This document shows positions 40,597-49,400 of a stretch of 64,000 bases of DNA, one piece after another. Below the pieces are notes generated by a model. That model was not told the origin of the DNA. It made no database searches and was given only the letters and a program-made list of their open reading frames with translations. The translations under genes and the position numbers were made by a program. Source of the DNA: Kitasatospora sp. CB01950 (GTDB lineage Bacteria; Actinomycetota; Actinomycetes; Streptomycetales; Streptomycetaceae); contig NZ_LISX01000016.1 of NCBI RefSeq assembly GCF_001905465.1, positions 62,001-126,000 on the forward strand, in the 5' to 3' direction. Numbering within the stretch: the stretch's first letter is position 1; the number at the start of each line of letters is the position of its first letter.

Positions 40597-40668
40597 ACCC
40601 ACAGAGCAAGGGTACGGGCACCTGCCGGGGCCTCCCGCCGGGCGGTCGGGGCTGGCAGTATCCCTGCC

Positions 40669-41694
40669 ATGGCTGCTTCGACCCGTCCGCCCCGTGCCGG
40701 TGCCGCGCTGCGTTCCGCGGCGCGCAGTCCGCTGGTGCGGGTGGCGGCCGTGCTGCTGCTGGTGGTGGGGGGTGTGGGCGGCTGGTGGGTGTCGTCGGCG
40801 CGGGCCGGGTCTGGGCTGCACGGGGAGGCGGCGTTCGCGACGGGTGTGCAGCGCGGGGTGTACGACCGGTACGGGGTGCTGCTGAAGGAGTCGATGCGTT
40901 CGGCGATGCCCGGGGTGAAGGTCCGGCTGGACAACTCCCAGGGTTCGTTGGACAACCTGGAGCGGGTGCTGTCGGGCCAGGACGACTTCGCGATCGCCAC
41001 GGCGGACTCGGTGGCGAGTTTCACGAATCCGCAGAAGTCGCAGCTGCGGGCGATCGCCCGGCTGTACGACGACTACATGCAGCTGGTGGTGCCGGCGGAC
41101 TCGCCGGTGCACAAGGTGTCGGACCTGCGCGGGCTGCGGGTCGGGGTCGGCCAGCAGATGTCGGGCGTGAACCTGGTGGCCCGGCGGCTGCTGGAGGCGG
41201 CGGGGCTGGACCCGGACCAGGACGTGCGCTCGTCGATGCTGGGCGTGGGCGACGCGGCGGACCGGTTGCGCGACAAGGACCTGGACGCGTTCTTCTGGTC
41301 GGGCGGTCTGCCGACGGCGGCGCTGACCGACCTGTCGGAGCACACCCCGATCCGGATCGTGCCGATGGGTGAACTGTCGGACCCGCTGCACCAGTTGGAG
41401 GGCTACGGGATGGACGCCTACCGGGCGGCGACCATTCCGGCGGACGCCTATCCGCTGGTGGAGCCGCAGCGCACGCCGGTGTCGACGGTGGCGGTGCCGA
41501 ACCTGCTGGTGACCCGGGCGGACGTGGACCCGGCGCTGGTGGAGGCGGTGACCCGGGTGGTGATCGACAGCCGCGACCGGATCGGCGGCCAGGTGCACGC
41601 GGCGCAGCTGGTGGACCTGCGCAGCGCGGTGTACACCGATCCGCTGCCGCTGCACGACGGCGCGAAGCGCTACTACCAGTCGGTGAAGCCCTGA
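40669..41694 (+). CDS. Membrane-anchored TAXI-family solute-binding protein (orphan)
   Basis: 341 residues from ATG at 40669; no obvious ribosome binding site, and CAGTAT lies 7 bases upstream, so a leaderless message is possible. After an Arg-rich start there is one hydrophobic segment ([21 protein letters not shown], ~24-44) with no lipobox or clear cleavage site, so it is probably anchored. The rest is a TAXI-type TRAP binding domain: [89 protein letters not shown]. No TRAP membrane subunits are nearby. It ends four bases from the convergent histidine kinase, suggesting a ligand-sensing role. Confidence 0.88.
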   Translation: MAASTRPPRAGAALRSAARSPLVRVAAVLLLVVGGVGGWWVSSARAGSGLHGEAAFATGVQRGVYDRYGVLLKESMRSAMPGVKVRLDNSQGSLDNLERVLSGQDDFAIATADSVASFTNPQKSQLRAIARLYDDYMQLVVPADSPVHKVSDLRGLRVGVGQQMSGVNLVARRLLEAAGLDPDQDVRSSMLGVGDAADRLRDKDLDAFFWSGGLPTAALTDLSEHTPIRIVPMGELSDPLHQLEGYGMDAYRAATIPADAYPLVEPQRTPVSTVAVPNLLVTRADVDPALVEAVTRVVIDSRDRIGGQVHAAQLVDLRSAVYTDPLPLHDGAKRYYQSVKP

Positions 41695-41698
41695 CGGG

Positions 41699-43129
41699 TC
41701 AACTCCACTGACGCCGCGGCACGGTGAGCAGCACGCAGAGCCCGTTGGGTTCGGCGGGCGCGAAGCCGAGGCTGCCGCCGCCGGCCAGCAGCAGGGTGCG
41801 GGCGATGGAGAGGCCGAGGCCGGAGCCGTCGACGTTCTGGTGCCGGGAGGAGCGCCAGAACCGGTCGCCGACGCGGGCGAGTTCCTCCTCGGTGAGGCCG
41901 GGTCCGGCGTCGGTGACGGTGGCGGTGACCTCGTCCTTGGTGATGGTGAGGCCGACCCGGACGTCGCTGCCGGCCGGGGAGAACTTGAGGGCGTTGTCGA
42001 GGACGGCGTCGAGGGCGCTGCCGAAGCCGATCGGGTCGGCCCAGGCGTGCGCCATCGGCGGTCCCTGCCACTGGAGTCGGACCTGTCGCCGGTCGGCGAG
42101 CGGCCGCCAGGCGTCGGCGCGGGTGCGGACCAGTTCGGCGAGGTCGACGGGTTCGGGTTCGGGCCGGGAGCCTTCGGCGGTGGCGAGTCCGAGCAGGTCG
42201 TCGAGGACGCGGGCGAGCCGGGCGCCCTCCTCGCGGACGGCGGCGATCTCCTCCTCGCGGCCCTCGGGGAGTTCCAGGCCGATCAGTTCGACCCGCAGCA
42301 GCAGCGCGGCCAGCGGGTTGCGCAGTTGGTGGGAGGCGTCGGCGACGAAGGCCCGCTGCTGGTCGATGGCGAGCACCACGTGGTCGGCCATGTCGTTGAA
42401 CGAGCGGGCCAGGCGGCGCAGTTCGGGCGGCCCGCCGCTGGGGGCGACCCGGGCGCCGAGCCGGCCGGTGGCGATGTCGTGGGTGGCCCGGTCGAGGGTG
42501 CGGACGGGGCGCAGCACCCAGCCGGTGAGGCGGACGGCCAGCAGGATGGCGACCATCATGGCGAGCGCCTCGCCGCCGGCCAGCACCAGCCAGCGGTGCA
42601 GGATCCGGGCGCGCAGCGGGCCGGTGGGCGATTCGGTGAGGACGACGGCGACCACGTCGCCGTCCCGGACCACGGGCAGGGCGACGGTGAGGGTGCGGTC
42701 GGAGGTCCAGGGCCACACCTGGGGCGGGTTGTGGCTGCGGCGGCCGGCCAGCGCCTCCCGGTAGGCCTGGCCGCCGGGTCCGTCGGCGGGGGCGCGCCAG
42801 CCGTCGGGGGCGACGGCGACGGCGCTGCCGTCGCGTTCGAAGACGCCGATCCGGGCGCCGTACAGCTCGTGGTAGCGGGCGGCCTCGCTGGTCAGGGCGT
42901 GCAGGCGGCCGCCGTCGCCGGGGCCGGGTTCGGGTTCGCCCTTGACGGCGGTGGTGCTGGCGCGGCCCTGGGTGGGGAGGTCCTGGGCGAAGCGGGCGGC
43001 GTCGTCGATCCGGTCGACGACGACCTCGGACTGCTCGGACGAGGCGATCAGGTAGGCCAGCGGCGCCCCGAGGGCGGCGAGGACGCAGGCCATCAGGGCG
43101 ATCAGGATGCCGAGCAGGCGGTTGCGCAC
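41699..43129 (-). CDS. Two-component sensor histidine kinase
   Basis: 476 residues from GTG at 43129. Two membrane segments ([25 protein letters not shown] at ~4-28 and [25 protein letters not shown] near ~180-205) bracket an extracellular sensor domain of ~150 residues. A HAMP linker is followed by the dimerisation helix with the phospho-acceptor His in [22 protein letters not shown]. The ATPase domain has the N box [13 protein letters not shown]1 [13 protein letters not shown], and G2 [14 protein letters not shown]. It follows its response regulator by 6 bases. The signal is unknown; the convergent TAXI protein is a candidate accessory sensor. Confidence 0.93.
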   Translation of the reverse strand: MRNRLLGILIALMACVLAALGAPLAYLIASSEQSEVVVDRIDDAARFAQDLPTQGRASTTAVKGEPEPGPGDGGRLHALTSEAARYHELYGARIGVFERDGSAVAVAPDGWRAPADGPGGQAYREALAGRRSHNPPQVWPWTSDRTLTVALPVVRDGDVVAVVLTESPTGPLRARILHRWLVLAGGEALAMMVAILLAVRLTGWVLRPVRTLDRATHDIATGRLGARVAPSGGPPELRRLARSFNDMADHVVLAIDQQRAFVADASHQLRNPLAALLLRVELIGLELPEGREEEIAAVREEGARLARVLDDLLGLATAEGSRPEPEPVDLAELVRTRADAWRPLADRRQVRLQWQGPPMAHAWADPIGFGSALDAVLDNALKFSPAGSDVRVGLTITKDEVTATVTDAGPGLTEEELARVGDRFWRSSRHQNVDGSGLGLSIARTLLLAGGGSLGFAPAEPNGLCVLLTVPRRQWS

Positions 43130-43135
43130 GGGACG

Positions 43136-43867
43136 TCAGCGCTCCGCGGCGTCGTCGGCGGGCGGGCTGTCGGGGCTGTCGGAGGTGAGCCGGTAGCCGA
43201 CGCCGCGGACGGCCTCGACCAGGCCGGGCAGGCCGAGCTTGGTGCGCAGCGAACCGATGTGGACTTCCAGGGTGCGGCCGTTGCCCTCCCAGCCGGAGCG
43301 CCAGACCTCGCTGAAGATCTGTTCGCGGCGGTAGACCACGCCGGGGCTCTGGGCGAGCAGCGCCAGCAGGTCGAACTCCTTGCGGGTGAGTGGCACGTCG
43401 CGCCCGTTGACGCTGACCCGGCGGCGTTCGCGGTCGATCTCGACGCCGCGGGAGGCCAGCGGGCCGTCCGGCTCGGGGCCGCTGTCCTCGGCGCTCCTGG
43501 GGGTGCCGCGGCGGGCCACCGCGTGGATGCGGGCGAGCAGTTCGCCCATGTCGTACGGCTTGACGACGTAGTCGTCGGCGCCGAGGTTGAGGCCGTGGAT
43601 CCGGGAGCGGATGTCGGCGCGGGCGGTCACCATGATGACCGGGACGGCGCTGCCGGCCCGGATCCGGCTGCACACCTCGAAGCCGTCGCGGTCGGGCAGT
43701 CCGAGGTCGAGCAGCACCACCCGGTAGGGCTCGCTGCCGTCCGGGACGAGCGCGTCCAGGGCCTCGTGTCCGCTGCGGGCGTGTCGGACCTGGAAGCCGT
43801 GTCGGCCCAGCACCGCGACCAGGGCGGCGGCCACGCGGTCGTCGTCCTCGACCAGGAGCAGGCGCAT
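43136..43867 (-). CDS. OmpR-family response regulator
   Basis: 243 residues from ATG at 43867 (MRLLLVEDD), four bases after AGGAAGGAG. The receiver domain has the acidic pocket VEDDD at the N terminus, the phospho-acceptor Asp in VVLLDLGLPDRDG, Thr in MVTAR and Lys in VVKPYD. The C-terminal winged-helix domain includes LTRKEFDLLALLAQSPGVVYRREQIFSEVW and TLEVHIGSLRTKLG...VRGVGYRL. It is the first gene of the pair with the sensor kinase. The 381-base region upstream, shared with gluA, is a likely target area, but no repeated motif is obvious there. Confidence 0.95.
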   Translation of the reverse strand: MRLLLVEDDDRVAAALVAVLGRHGFQVRHARSGHEALDALVPDGSEPYRVVLLDLGLPDRDGFEVCSRIRAGSAVPVIMVTARADIRSRIHGLNLGADDYVVKPYDMGELLARIHAVARRGTPRSAEDSGPEPDGPLASRGVEIDRERRRVSVNGRDVPLTRKEFDLLALLAQSPGVVYRREQIFSEVWRSGWEGNGRTLEVHIGSLRTKLGLPGLVEAVRGVGYRLTSDSPDSPPADDAAER

Positions 43868-44086
43868 CGGGCTCCTTCCTGTGCGTTCGTCGGTATGCGT
43901 GCGGGCCGGTGGCGCGGTCGCCGTCGGCATGGCGCGGTCCCACTCGGAACCGGGCCATCCTGGCATCCACTCCCATCCGACGTCACCAGGTCAACCGCAT
44001 CGGCCGGTCCGTTACCGCTCCGGTATTCGCGGTGCTCGACTACCCGGCGTCACCGAACCGTGATGCTCAAGTTCAGCTCAGATCGG

Positions 44087-44116
44087 CTGACGGGACGTCG
44101 TGTACCTGCCTAAAGT
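44087..44116 (+). promoter_or_regulatory. Promoter of the gluABCD operon
   Basis: -35 CTGACG (44087-44092) and -10 TAAAGT (44111-44116) are 18 bases apart, giving a predicted start near 44123 and a 126-base leader before gluA. The rest of the 381-base gap back to the response regulator (43868-44086) shows no other clear element. Confidence 0.55.
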
Positions 44117-44126
44117 CGCCCCGTTC

Positions 44127-44159
44127 GGGGGTCCCGGAGCTCCGCCGGCTCCGGCCCCC
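44127..44159 (+). promoter_or_regulatory. Leader hairpin of the gluABCD mRNA
   Basis: GGGGG-tc-CCGGAGC pairs with GCTCCGG-CCCCC around a 7-base loop, right at the predicted 5' end of the message. It could act as an attenuator or as a 5' stabiliser; no antiterminator partner was found. Confidence 0.45.
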
Positions 44160-44248
44160 GGACATCGAAGGACATCGAACGGACCATCACCGGCTCTGCG
44201 GACCACGCGAGTTGGCCCCGGGTTCGGAGGACGAGGGAGCGGACGGCG

Positions 44249-45016
44249 ATGACCGAGAACAGTGCCGAGCTGCGCGATGCCGCGCCGCTGGTGGCCCTTC
44301 GCGGGGTGAACAAGCACTACGGCGCCCTGCACGTGCTGCAGGACATCGACCTGGAGATAGCCCAGGGCGAGGTCGTCGTACTGATCGGCCCGTCCGGCTC
44401 CGGCAAGTCGACGCTGTGCCGCACCATCAACCGGCTGGAGACCATCGACTCCGGCTCGATCGAGGTGGACGGCAAGCCGCTGCCCGCCGAGGGCCGCGAA
44501 CTGGCCAAGCTGCGTGCCCAGGTGGGCATGGTGTTCCAGTCGTTCAACCTGTTCTCGCACAAGACCGTGCTGGAGAACGTGGTGCTCGCCCAGGTGAAGG
44601 TGGGCAAGGTCGCCAAGGCGGAGGCCGAGTCGACGGCCCGCGAGCTGCTGGAGCGGGTGGGCGTCGGCGCCCAGGCCGACAAGTACCCCTCGCAGCTGTC
44701 CGGCGGCCAGCAGCAGCGCGTGGCGATCGCCCGTGCGCTGGCGATGAACCCGAAGGTGATGCTCTTCGACGAGCCGACCTCCGCCCTCGACCCGGAGATG
44801 GTCAACGAGGTGCTGGAGGTGATGCGTTCGCTCGCCGCGCGGGGCATGACCATGGTCGTGGTCACCCACGAGATGGGCTTCGCCCGCTCCGCGGCCAACC
44901 GTGTGCTGTTCATGGCGGACGGCCGGATCGTCGAGGAGAACACCCCCGACGCCTTCTTCACCGCGCCGCGCACCGACCGTGCCAAGGACTTCCTGTCCAA
45001 GATCCTGCAGCACTGA
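44249..45016 (+). CDS. gluA: Glutamate/polar amino-acid ABC transporter ATPase
   Basis: 255 residues. Walker A is GPSGSGKST, the Q-loop is [10 protein letters not shown], the ABC signature is [15 protein letters not shown], Walker B is [12 protein letters not shown], and the H-loop is [16 protein letters not shown] after the His is typical of GlnQ-type polar amino-acid importers. ATG at 44249 follows GAGGGAGC. It is the first of four genes arranged ATPase, binding protein, two permeases, the same order as the Corynebacterium gluABCD glutamate importer and the S. coelicolor homologue. It powers import through GluC and GluD. Confidence 0.95.
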   Translation: MTENSAELRDAAPLVALRGVNKHYGALHVLQDIDLEIAQGEVVVLIGPSGSGKSTLCRTINRLETIDSGSIEVDGKPLPAEGRELAKLRAQVGMVFQSFNLFSHKTVLENVVLAQVKVGKVAKAEAESTARELLERVGVGAQADKYPSQLSGGQQQRVAIARALAMNPKVMLFDEPTSALDPEMVNEVLEVMRSLAARGMTMVVVTHEMGFARSAANRVLFMADGRIVEENTPDAFFTAPRTDRAKDFLSKILQH

Positions 45017-45101
45017 CTCCCGCTGTCGATCAAGCGTCAGTAGCGTCAATTCGCAGTGGCCCGGACCCCGCCGTGGCCCCTATCGAGGAGAAGAACGACC
45101 G

Positions 45102-46022
45102 ATGAAGGCCCGTCGTACCGTTGCCGCCGCCCTGTCCGTGCTCGCCCTGACGGCGGTCGCCGCCTGTGGCAAGGACGGCTCCCCGAGCGACACCCCCACC
45201 GCCGCCGGCGGCTCGGCCGCCCCGCAGCTGCCGACCTACACCGTCAAGACCGACGCGAAGCTGGACGGCTCCCCGGTGTGGACCGAGGCCAAGAAGCGCG
45301 GCAAGCTGAAGATCGGCGCCAAGGCCGACCAGCCGTTCCTCGGCTTCGAGGACGTGCAGACCGGCAAGCGCAGCGGCTTCGACATCGAGATCGCCAAGAT
45401 GGTCGCCGCCGACCTGGGCTTCTCGGCCGACCAGATCGAGTGGCAGACCGTCACCTCCACCAACCGTGAGACCTCCATCACCGGTGGCCAGGTCGACTAC
45501 TACGTCGGCACCTACTCGATCACCCCGGCCCGCAAGGACAAGGGCGTCGCGTTCGGCGGCCCGTACTACATCGCCGGCCAGTCGCTGCTGGTGAACAAGG
45601 ACAACACCGACATCACCGGCCCCGAGACCGTCAAGGACAAGTCGGTCTGCACCGCCACCGGCTCGACCTCGATCGCCAACATCCAGAAGTACGGCGCCAA
45701 GGTCACCCAGTTCGACAACTACTCGCTCTGCGTGGAGAAGCTGCTGACCAAGGAGGTCGACGCGGTCACCACCGACGACTCGATCCTCAAGGGCTACGCC
45801 GCGAAGAACCAGGGCAAGCTCAAGGTCGTCGGCAGCCCCTTCTCCGAGGAGCGCTACGGCGTCGGCCTGAACAAGACCGACGCGGCGCTGCAGAAGGCGA
45901 TCAACGACGCCCTGAAGGCGCACGAGGACAACGGCGACTGGAAGAAGGCGTACGACGCCACCCTGGGCCTGTCCGGCTCCGCCGCGCCGAGCATCCCGGC
46001 CCTGGACCCGATCGCCGGCTGA
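45102..46022 (+). CDS. gluB: Glutamate-binding lipoprotein
   Basis: 306 residues from ATG at 45102 with GAGGAG upstream. The lipobox LTAVAAC gives Cys22. The mature protein is a family 3 solute-binding domain: GKLKIGAKADQPFLGFEDVQTGKRSGFDIEIAKMVAADLGF, VTSTNRETSITGGQVDYYVGTYSITPARKDKGVAFGGPYYIAGQSLLV, and the Arg in NRET plus Asp in VTTDDSIL are probable ligand contacts. The sequence is strongly enriched in Lys and Asp, as expected for a surface protein. It delivers glutamate (or a related amino acid) to GluC/GluD; 85 bases separate it from gluA. Confidence 0.94.
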   Translation: MKARRTVAAALSVLALTAVAACGKDGSPSDTPTAAGGSAAPQLPTYTVKTDAKLDGSPVWTEAKKRGKLKIGAKADQPFLGFEDVQTGKRSGFDIEIAKMVAADLGFSADQIEWQTVTSTNRETSITGGQVDYYVGTYSITPARKDKGVAFGGPYYIAGQSLLVNKDNTDITGPETVKDKSVCTATGSTSIANIQKYGAKVTQFDNYSLCVEKLLTKEVDAVTTDDSILKGYAAKNQGKLKVVGSPFSEERYGVGLNKTDAALQKAINDALKAHEDNGDWKKAYDATLGLSGSAAPSIPALDPIAG

Positions 46023-46063
46023 CGTCCGGTCAGACCCACTACTGAGAAAGGAGGGCCGCCGGC

Positions 46064-46714
46064 ATGGGACTGATATTCGAGGACGGCAACCTCTCCGCAT
46101 TCGCCGAAGGCTTCCTGCGGACGATCGAACTGAGCGCGCTCAGCGCCCTGTTCTCGCTGCTGCTGGGCTTCGTGCTGGCGGCCTTCCGGGTCTCGCCCGT
46201 TCCCGTCCTGCGGTACTTCGGCACCGCCTGGGTGACGGTGTTCCGCAACACCCCGCTGACCTTGCTGTTCTTCGCGGTGACGTTCATGCTGCCCTCGCTG
46301 AACGTGCACATCGACAGCTTCACGGCCGCAGTGATCGCGCTCAGCGCCTACACCGGCAGCTTCATCTGCGAGGTGGTGCGCGCCGGTATCAACACCGTTC
46401 CGCTCGGCCAGGCCGAGGCGGCCCGCTCGCTCGGCATGGGCTTCGGCCAGACCCTCGGTCTGGTGGTGCTGCCGCAGGCGACCCGCTCGGTGATCTCCCC
46501 GCTGGGCTCGGTGTTCATCGCCCTGCCCCGCAACTCGGCCATCGCGGGCGCCTTCAACGTGCCCGAACTGTTCAGCTTCCAGAAGGTCCTGAGCGAGGAG
46601 GCCTACGACATCTTCGCCATCTTCTTCTGGATCGCGCTCGCCTACCTGGCAATCAGCTTCAGCATCAATGCTGTCTTCTCCATCCTGGAGCGTCGCATGG
46701 CGGTGGCCCGATGA
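46064..46714 (+). CDS. gluC: Glutamate ABC transporter permease 1
   Basis: 216 residues with five membrane helices. The HisM-type permease core includes TIELSALSALFSLLLGFVLAAFR, VFRNTPLTLLFF and the coupling loop AGINTVPLGQAEAARSLGMGFGQTLGLVVLPQATRSVI, which fits the polar amino-acid EAA motif. AGGAGG lies 7 bases before ATG at 46064, 41 bases after gluB. Its last four bases overlap the gluD start (ATGA). It forms the membrane channel with GluD. Confidence 0.94.
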   Translation: MGLIFEDGNLSAFAEGFLRTIELSALSALFSLLLGFVLAAFRVSPVPVLRYFGTAWVTVFRNTPLTLLFFAVTFMLPSLNVHIDSFTAAVIALSAYTGSFICEVVRAGINTVPLGQAEAARSLGMGFGQTLGLVVLPQATRSVISPLGSVFIALPRNSAIAGAFNVPELFSFQKVLSEEAYDIFAIFFWIALAYLAISFSINAVFSILERRMAVAR

Positions 46715-47538
46715 GCACTCGCACCGCCTCCGTCCTGTACGACGTCCCCGGCCCCCGGGCCCGGGCCCGCAACCTGACCCTCGGGCTGCTCGGCCTGGCC
46801 GGCATCGCAGGCCTGCTCTGGTACGTCATCAGCAGCTTCGCCGACGCCGGCCAGTTCGACCCCCTGCTCTGGTCGCCGTTCGAGTACACGGCCGTCCAGC
46901 AGCGTTTCGTCGACGGCGCGCTGGACACCCTGAAGGCCTTCGGCCTGGCCGCGATCGGCTCGCTGGTGCTCGGCTCGCTGCTCGCCGTCGGCCGGCTCTC
47001 CGACCACTTCCCGGTGCGCATCGTGTCCACCGTCGTGGTCCAGTTCTTCCGGGCCATGCCGCTGGTGATCATGATCTTCGCGCTGTACCGCGCGGCGTTC
47101 GGCGCCCAGCCGATGTGGGCCCTGGTGATCGGCCTGGCCCTCTACAACGGCGCCGTGCAGGCCGAGATCATCCGCTCCGGCATCAACGCCGTCCCGCACG
47201 GCCAGGCCGAGGCCGCCTACGCCCTGGGCCTGCGCAAGACCCAGGTGATGGCCATCGTGCTGATACCGCAGGCCGTCCGCTCGATGCTCCCGGCGATCAT
47301 CGGCCAGCTGGTGGTCACCCTCAAGGACACCTCGCTCGGCTACATCATCACCTACCCCGAGCTGCTGAACCAGATGCGGCTCGTCGCCTCCAACTCGGAC
47401 GGCTACCCGTACATCCCGGTCGTCCTGGTCGGTGCCCCGATCTACATCGGCATGTGCCTCGCCCTCGACGGCCTCGCCCGCTGGATCGAGTCCCGCAGCC
47501 GCCGCGGCGCGAGCCGCCGCAGCACAACCGCTGCTTGA
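46711..47538 (+). CDS. gluD: Glutamate ABC transporter permease 2
   Basis: 275 residues, starting inside the gluC stop. It has the same permease fold with a longer, Arg-rich N terminus and C terminus. The coupling loop is SGINAVPHGQAEAAYALGLRKTQVMAIVLIPQAVRSMLP at ~153-191, and QFFRAMPLVIMIFALYRAAF is the conserved second segment. The C-terminal tail (ESRSRRGASRRSTTAA) is positively charged and cytoplasmic. It is the last gene of the operon; after it lie an inverted repeat CCCAGGTG (47545) / CACCTGGG (47579) and a GC-rich hairpin. Confidence 0.94.
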   Translation: MSTRTASVLYDVPGPRARARNLTLGLLGLAGIAGLLWYVISSFADAGQFDPLLWSPFEYTAVQQRFVDGALDTLKAFGLAAIGSLVLGSLLAVGRLSDHFPVRIVSTVVVQFFRAMPLVIMIFALYRAAFGAQPMWALVIGLALYNGAVQAEIIRSGINAVPHGQAEAAYALGLRKTQVMAIVLIPQAVRSMLPAIIGQLVVTLKDTSLGYIITYPELLNQMRLVASNSDGYPYIPVVLVGAPIYIGMCLALDGLARWIESRSRRGASRRSTTAA

Positions 47539-47564
47539 CGGACACCCAGGTGATCTGTTGCATT
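47535..47564 (+). promoter_or_regulatory. Weak promoter candidate before the FAD monooxygenase
   Basis: -35 TTGACG (47535-47540, overlapping the gluD stop) and TGCATT (47559-47564) are 18 bases apart. The -10 is poor. Confidence 0.3.
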
Positions 47565-47614
47565 GCTCTTCGTGACACCACCTGGGAGCTCCCGCCCGGC
47601 AACTGACGGAACAA

Positions 47615-47633
47615 CGGCCGGCCCCGCCGGCCG
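47615..47633 (+). terminator. GC hairpin between gluD and the FAD monooxygenase
   Basis: CGGCCGGC-CCC-GCCGGCCG, a perfect 8-bp stem. Its 3' arm touches the GGAAGG ribosome binding site of the next gene, so it could end the glu transcript or partly mask that site. Confidence 0.5.
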
Positions 47634-47645
47634 GAAGGCCCCGAC

Positions 47646-49373
47646 ATGGATCCAGTGATCATCGTCGGGGCCGGGCCGGTCGGCCTCGCCCTCGCCCTCG
47701 CCCTCGCCCGCAACGACGTTCCCAGCGTGGTCCTCGACGAGGGCGCCGGCGTCTGCCCGGAAAGCCCCCGCACCGTCGTCCTCGGCCCCGACACCGCCGC
47801 CTTCCTCGCCCGCATCGGCTACACCCTGGTCGGCTCCGACGCCGCCCGCTGGGACGCCTTCACCGTCTGGCGCCGCCGCGCCGAGGTGCTGCGCCTGCCG
47901 CTCGACGACAACCCGGTCCTGCACCTCGCCCAGCACCGCCTCCAGCGCGGCCTGCGCGACGCCGCCACCGCCACCCCGCTGATCCGCCTCACCCCGCGAC
48001 ACCGGGTGGTCGAACTCACCCAGGACCGCGACGGCGTGACCGTCCGCACCACCTCCGCCGCCGACGGCGGGACCAGCTGGCGCGGCAGCCACCTGGTCGG
48101 CTGCGACGGCGCCCGGTCCACCGTCCGCAAACTCCTCAAGGTCCGCTTCCCCGGCCGGCCCGCCGTCGACCGGCACGCCGTCGCCACCGTCCGCGTCGAC
48201 CTGCCGTTCCCCGGCGAGGCCCGGCTGCACCGCGAACCCCCGTGGCGCGGCGACCGCGAAGCCTCCGCCCGCCCGCTGCCCGACGGCCTGTGGCGACTCG
48301 ACTGGCGACTGCCCCCCGGCCGCCCCCAGCCCACCGAACCCGTCGACCCGCACGCCACCTGGCCCGGCATCGTCACCGGCGACACCCTGCTCACCCGGGT
48401 CACCTCCGCGCTCACCGGCTGGTGCGGCGAACTCCCGCCCCATCAACTGCTCGCCGCCGCCGACCACACCTACCAGCAGCGCCTCGCCGGCCGCTTCCGC
48501 GCCGGCCGCTGCTTCCTCGCCGGCGACGCAGCCCACCTGCACGGCGCCCTCGGCATGCAGAACCTCGCCGACGGCCTGCGCGACGCCGACAACCTCGCCT
48601 GGCGACTCGCCCTCGCCTGGCACCTGCCGCCCACCGACGCCCCCGCCGAGAGCGCCCTGCTCGACGGCTACGAGAACGAACGCCGCGGCGCGGTCGGCGC
48701 CCGCCTGCGCGCCGTCGACCAGACCATGCCGCTGCTCCGCCCGCTGCGCGGCTGGGCCCAGACCCGGCGCTCGCTCATCTCCGGTTCCTTCCGCAAGCAC
48801 GCCCCGCTGCTCGCCGACGGCCACCTCGGCACCGGCCGCTTCGGCGGCGCCCCCGCCTACCCCGCGACGCCCTCCGGCGTCGCCCCCCGCGTCCCCGAGC
48901 AGCGCGGCAGCCGCGGCACCTCACTCACCGAACAGCTCGCCCCGACCGCCCCCGGCGTCCTCGTCCCCGACCTGCCCGTGGTCACCGCCGACGGCACCGC
49001 GGACACCCTCCGGGCCCGCCTCGGCACCGCGTTCCTGCTCGTCCTGGTCGCCCCCGGCACCACCGTCTGGTCCGCCGAACACTGGCTCGGCGCCGGCCTG
49101 ATGCCCCGCCTCACCGAACTCGCCGACGCCCTCCCCGTCCCCACCGAAGTCCTGGTCACCGACACCTACCCCGGCGCCACCCCCCACACCGTCCTCCTCA
49201 TCCGCCCCGACGGCCACCTCCTCGGCACCACCCCCGGCCTCCACCCCGAAAAACTCCACACCCTGACAGCCCCGTTCGGAGCCGGCGCGCAGGAGACGGT
49301 ACGAAGCGGGGGGCGCGGGGAACTGGACGAATCGGAAGTCACCCCACCGCAAGATCGCGACGCAGGCCAATGA
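47646..49373 (+). CDS. FAD-dependent aromatic-type monooxygenase with a repeat-derived C-terminal tail
   Basis: 575 residues from ATG at 47646. It is a class A flavoprotein hydroxylase like PgaE/RdmE/MhpA. The FAD site is VIIVGAGPVGLALALALARNDVPSVVLDE at the N terminus, the DG motif is LVGCDGARSTVRKLL, and the GD motif is CFLAGDAAHLHGALGMQNLADGLRDADNLAWRLA. The C-terminal ~170 residues form the thioredoxin-like third domain of this group. The final ~22 residues (SGGRGELDESEVTPPQDRDAGQ) and the stop codon are encoded by the dispersed repeat at 49309. The hydroxylated substrate is unknown; polyketide-like or phenolic compounds are usual. No biosynthetic neighbours are present. Confidence 0.9.
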   Translation: MDPVIIVGAGPVGLALALALARNDVPSVVLDEGAGVCPESPRTVVLGPDTAAFLARIGYTLVGSDAARWDAFTVWRRRAEVLRLPLDDNPVLHLAQHRLQRGLRDAATATPLIRLTPRHRVVELTQDRDGVTVRTTSAADGGTSWRGSHLVGCDGARSTVRKLLKVRFPGRPAVDRHAVATVRVDLPFPGEARLHREPPWRGDREASARPLPDGLWRLDWRLPPGRPQPTEPVDPHATWPGIVTGDTLLTRVTSALTGWCGELPPHQLLAAADHTYQQRLAGRFRAGRCFLAGDAAHLHGALGMQNLADGLRDADNLAWRLALAWHLPPTDAPAESALLDGYENERRGAVGARLRAVDQTMPLLRPLRGWAQTRRSLISGSFRKHAPLLADGHLGTGRFGGAPAYPATPSGVAPRVPEQRGSRGTSLTEQLAPTAPGVLVPDLPVVTADGTADTLRARLGTAFLLVLVAPGTTVWSAEHWLGAGLMPRLTELADALPVPTEVLVTDTYPGATPHTVLLIRPDGHLLGTTPGLHPEKLHTLTAPFGAGAQETVRSGGRGELDESEVTPPQDRDAGQ

Positions 49374-49389
49374 CCTGCACGTGATCGCG
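49309..49389 (+). repeat. Dispersed ~82-bp repeat, copy 2
   Basis: It aligns base for base with copy 1 without gaps; differences include GACGAATCGG for CGCGAAGCGG and GATCGCGACG for GAGCGCTACG. It supplies the last codons and stop of the FAD monooxygenase and ends 12 bases before the rny stop on the other strand. Confidence 0.85.
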
Positions 49390-49400
49390 CCCCGACGGAG

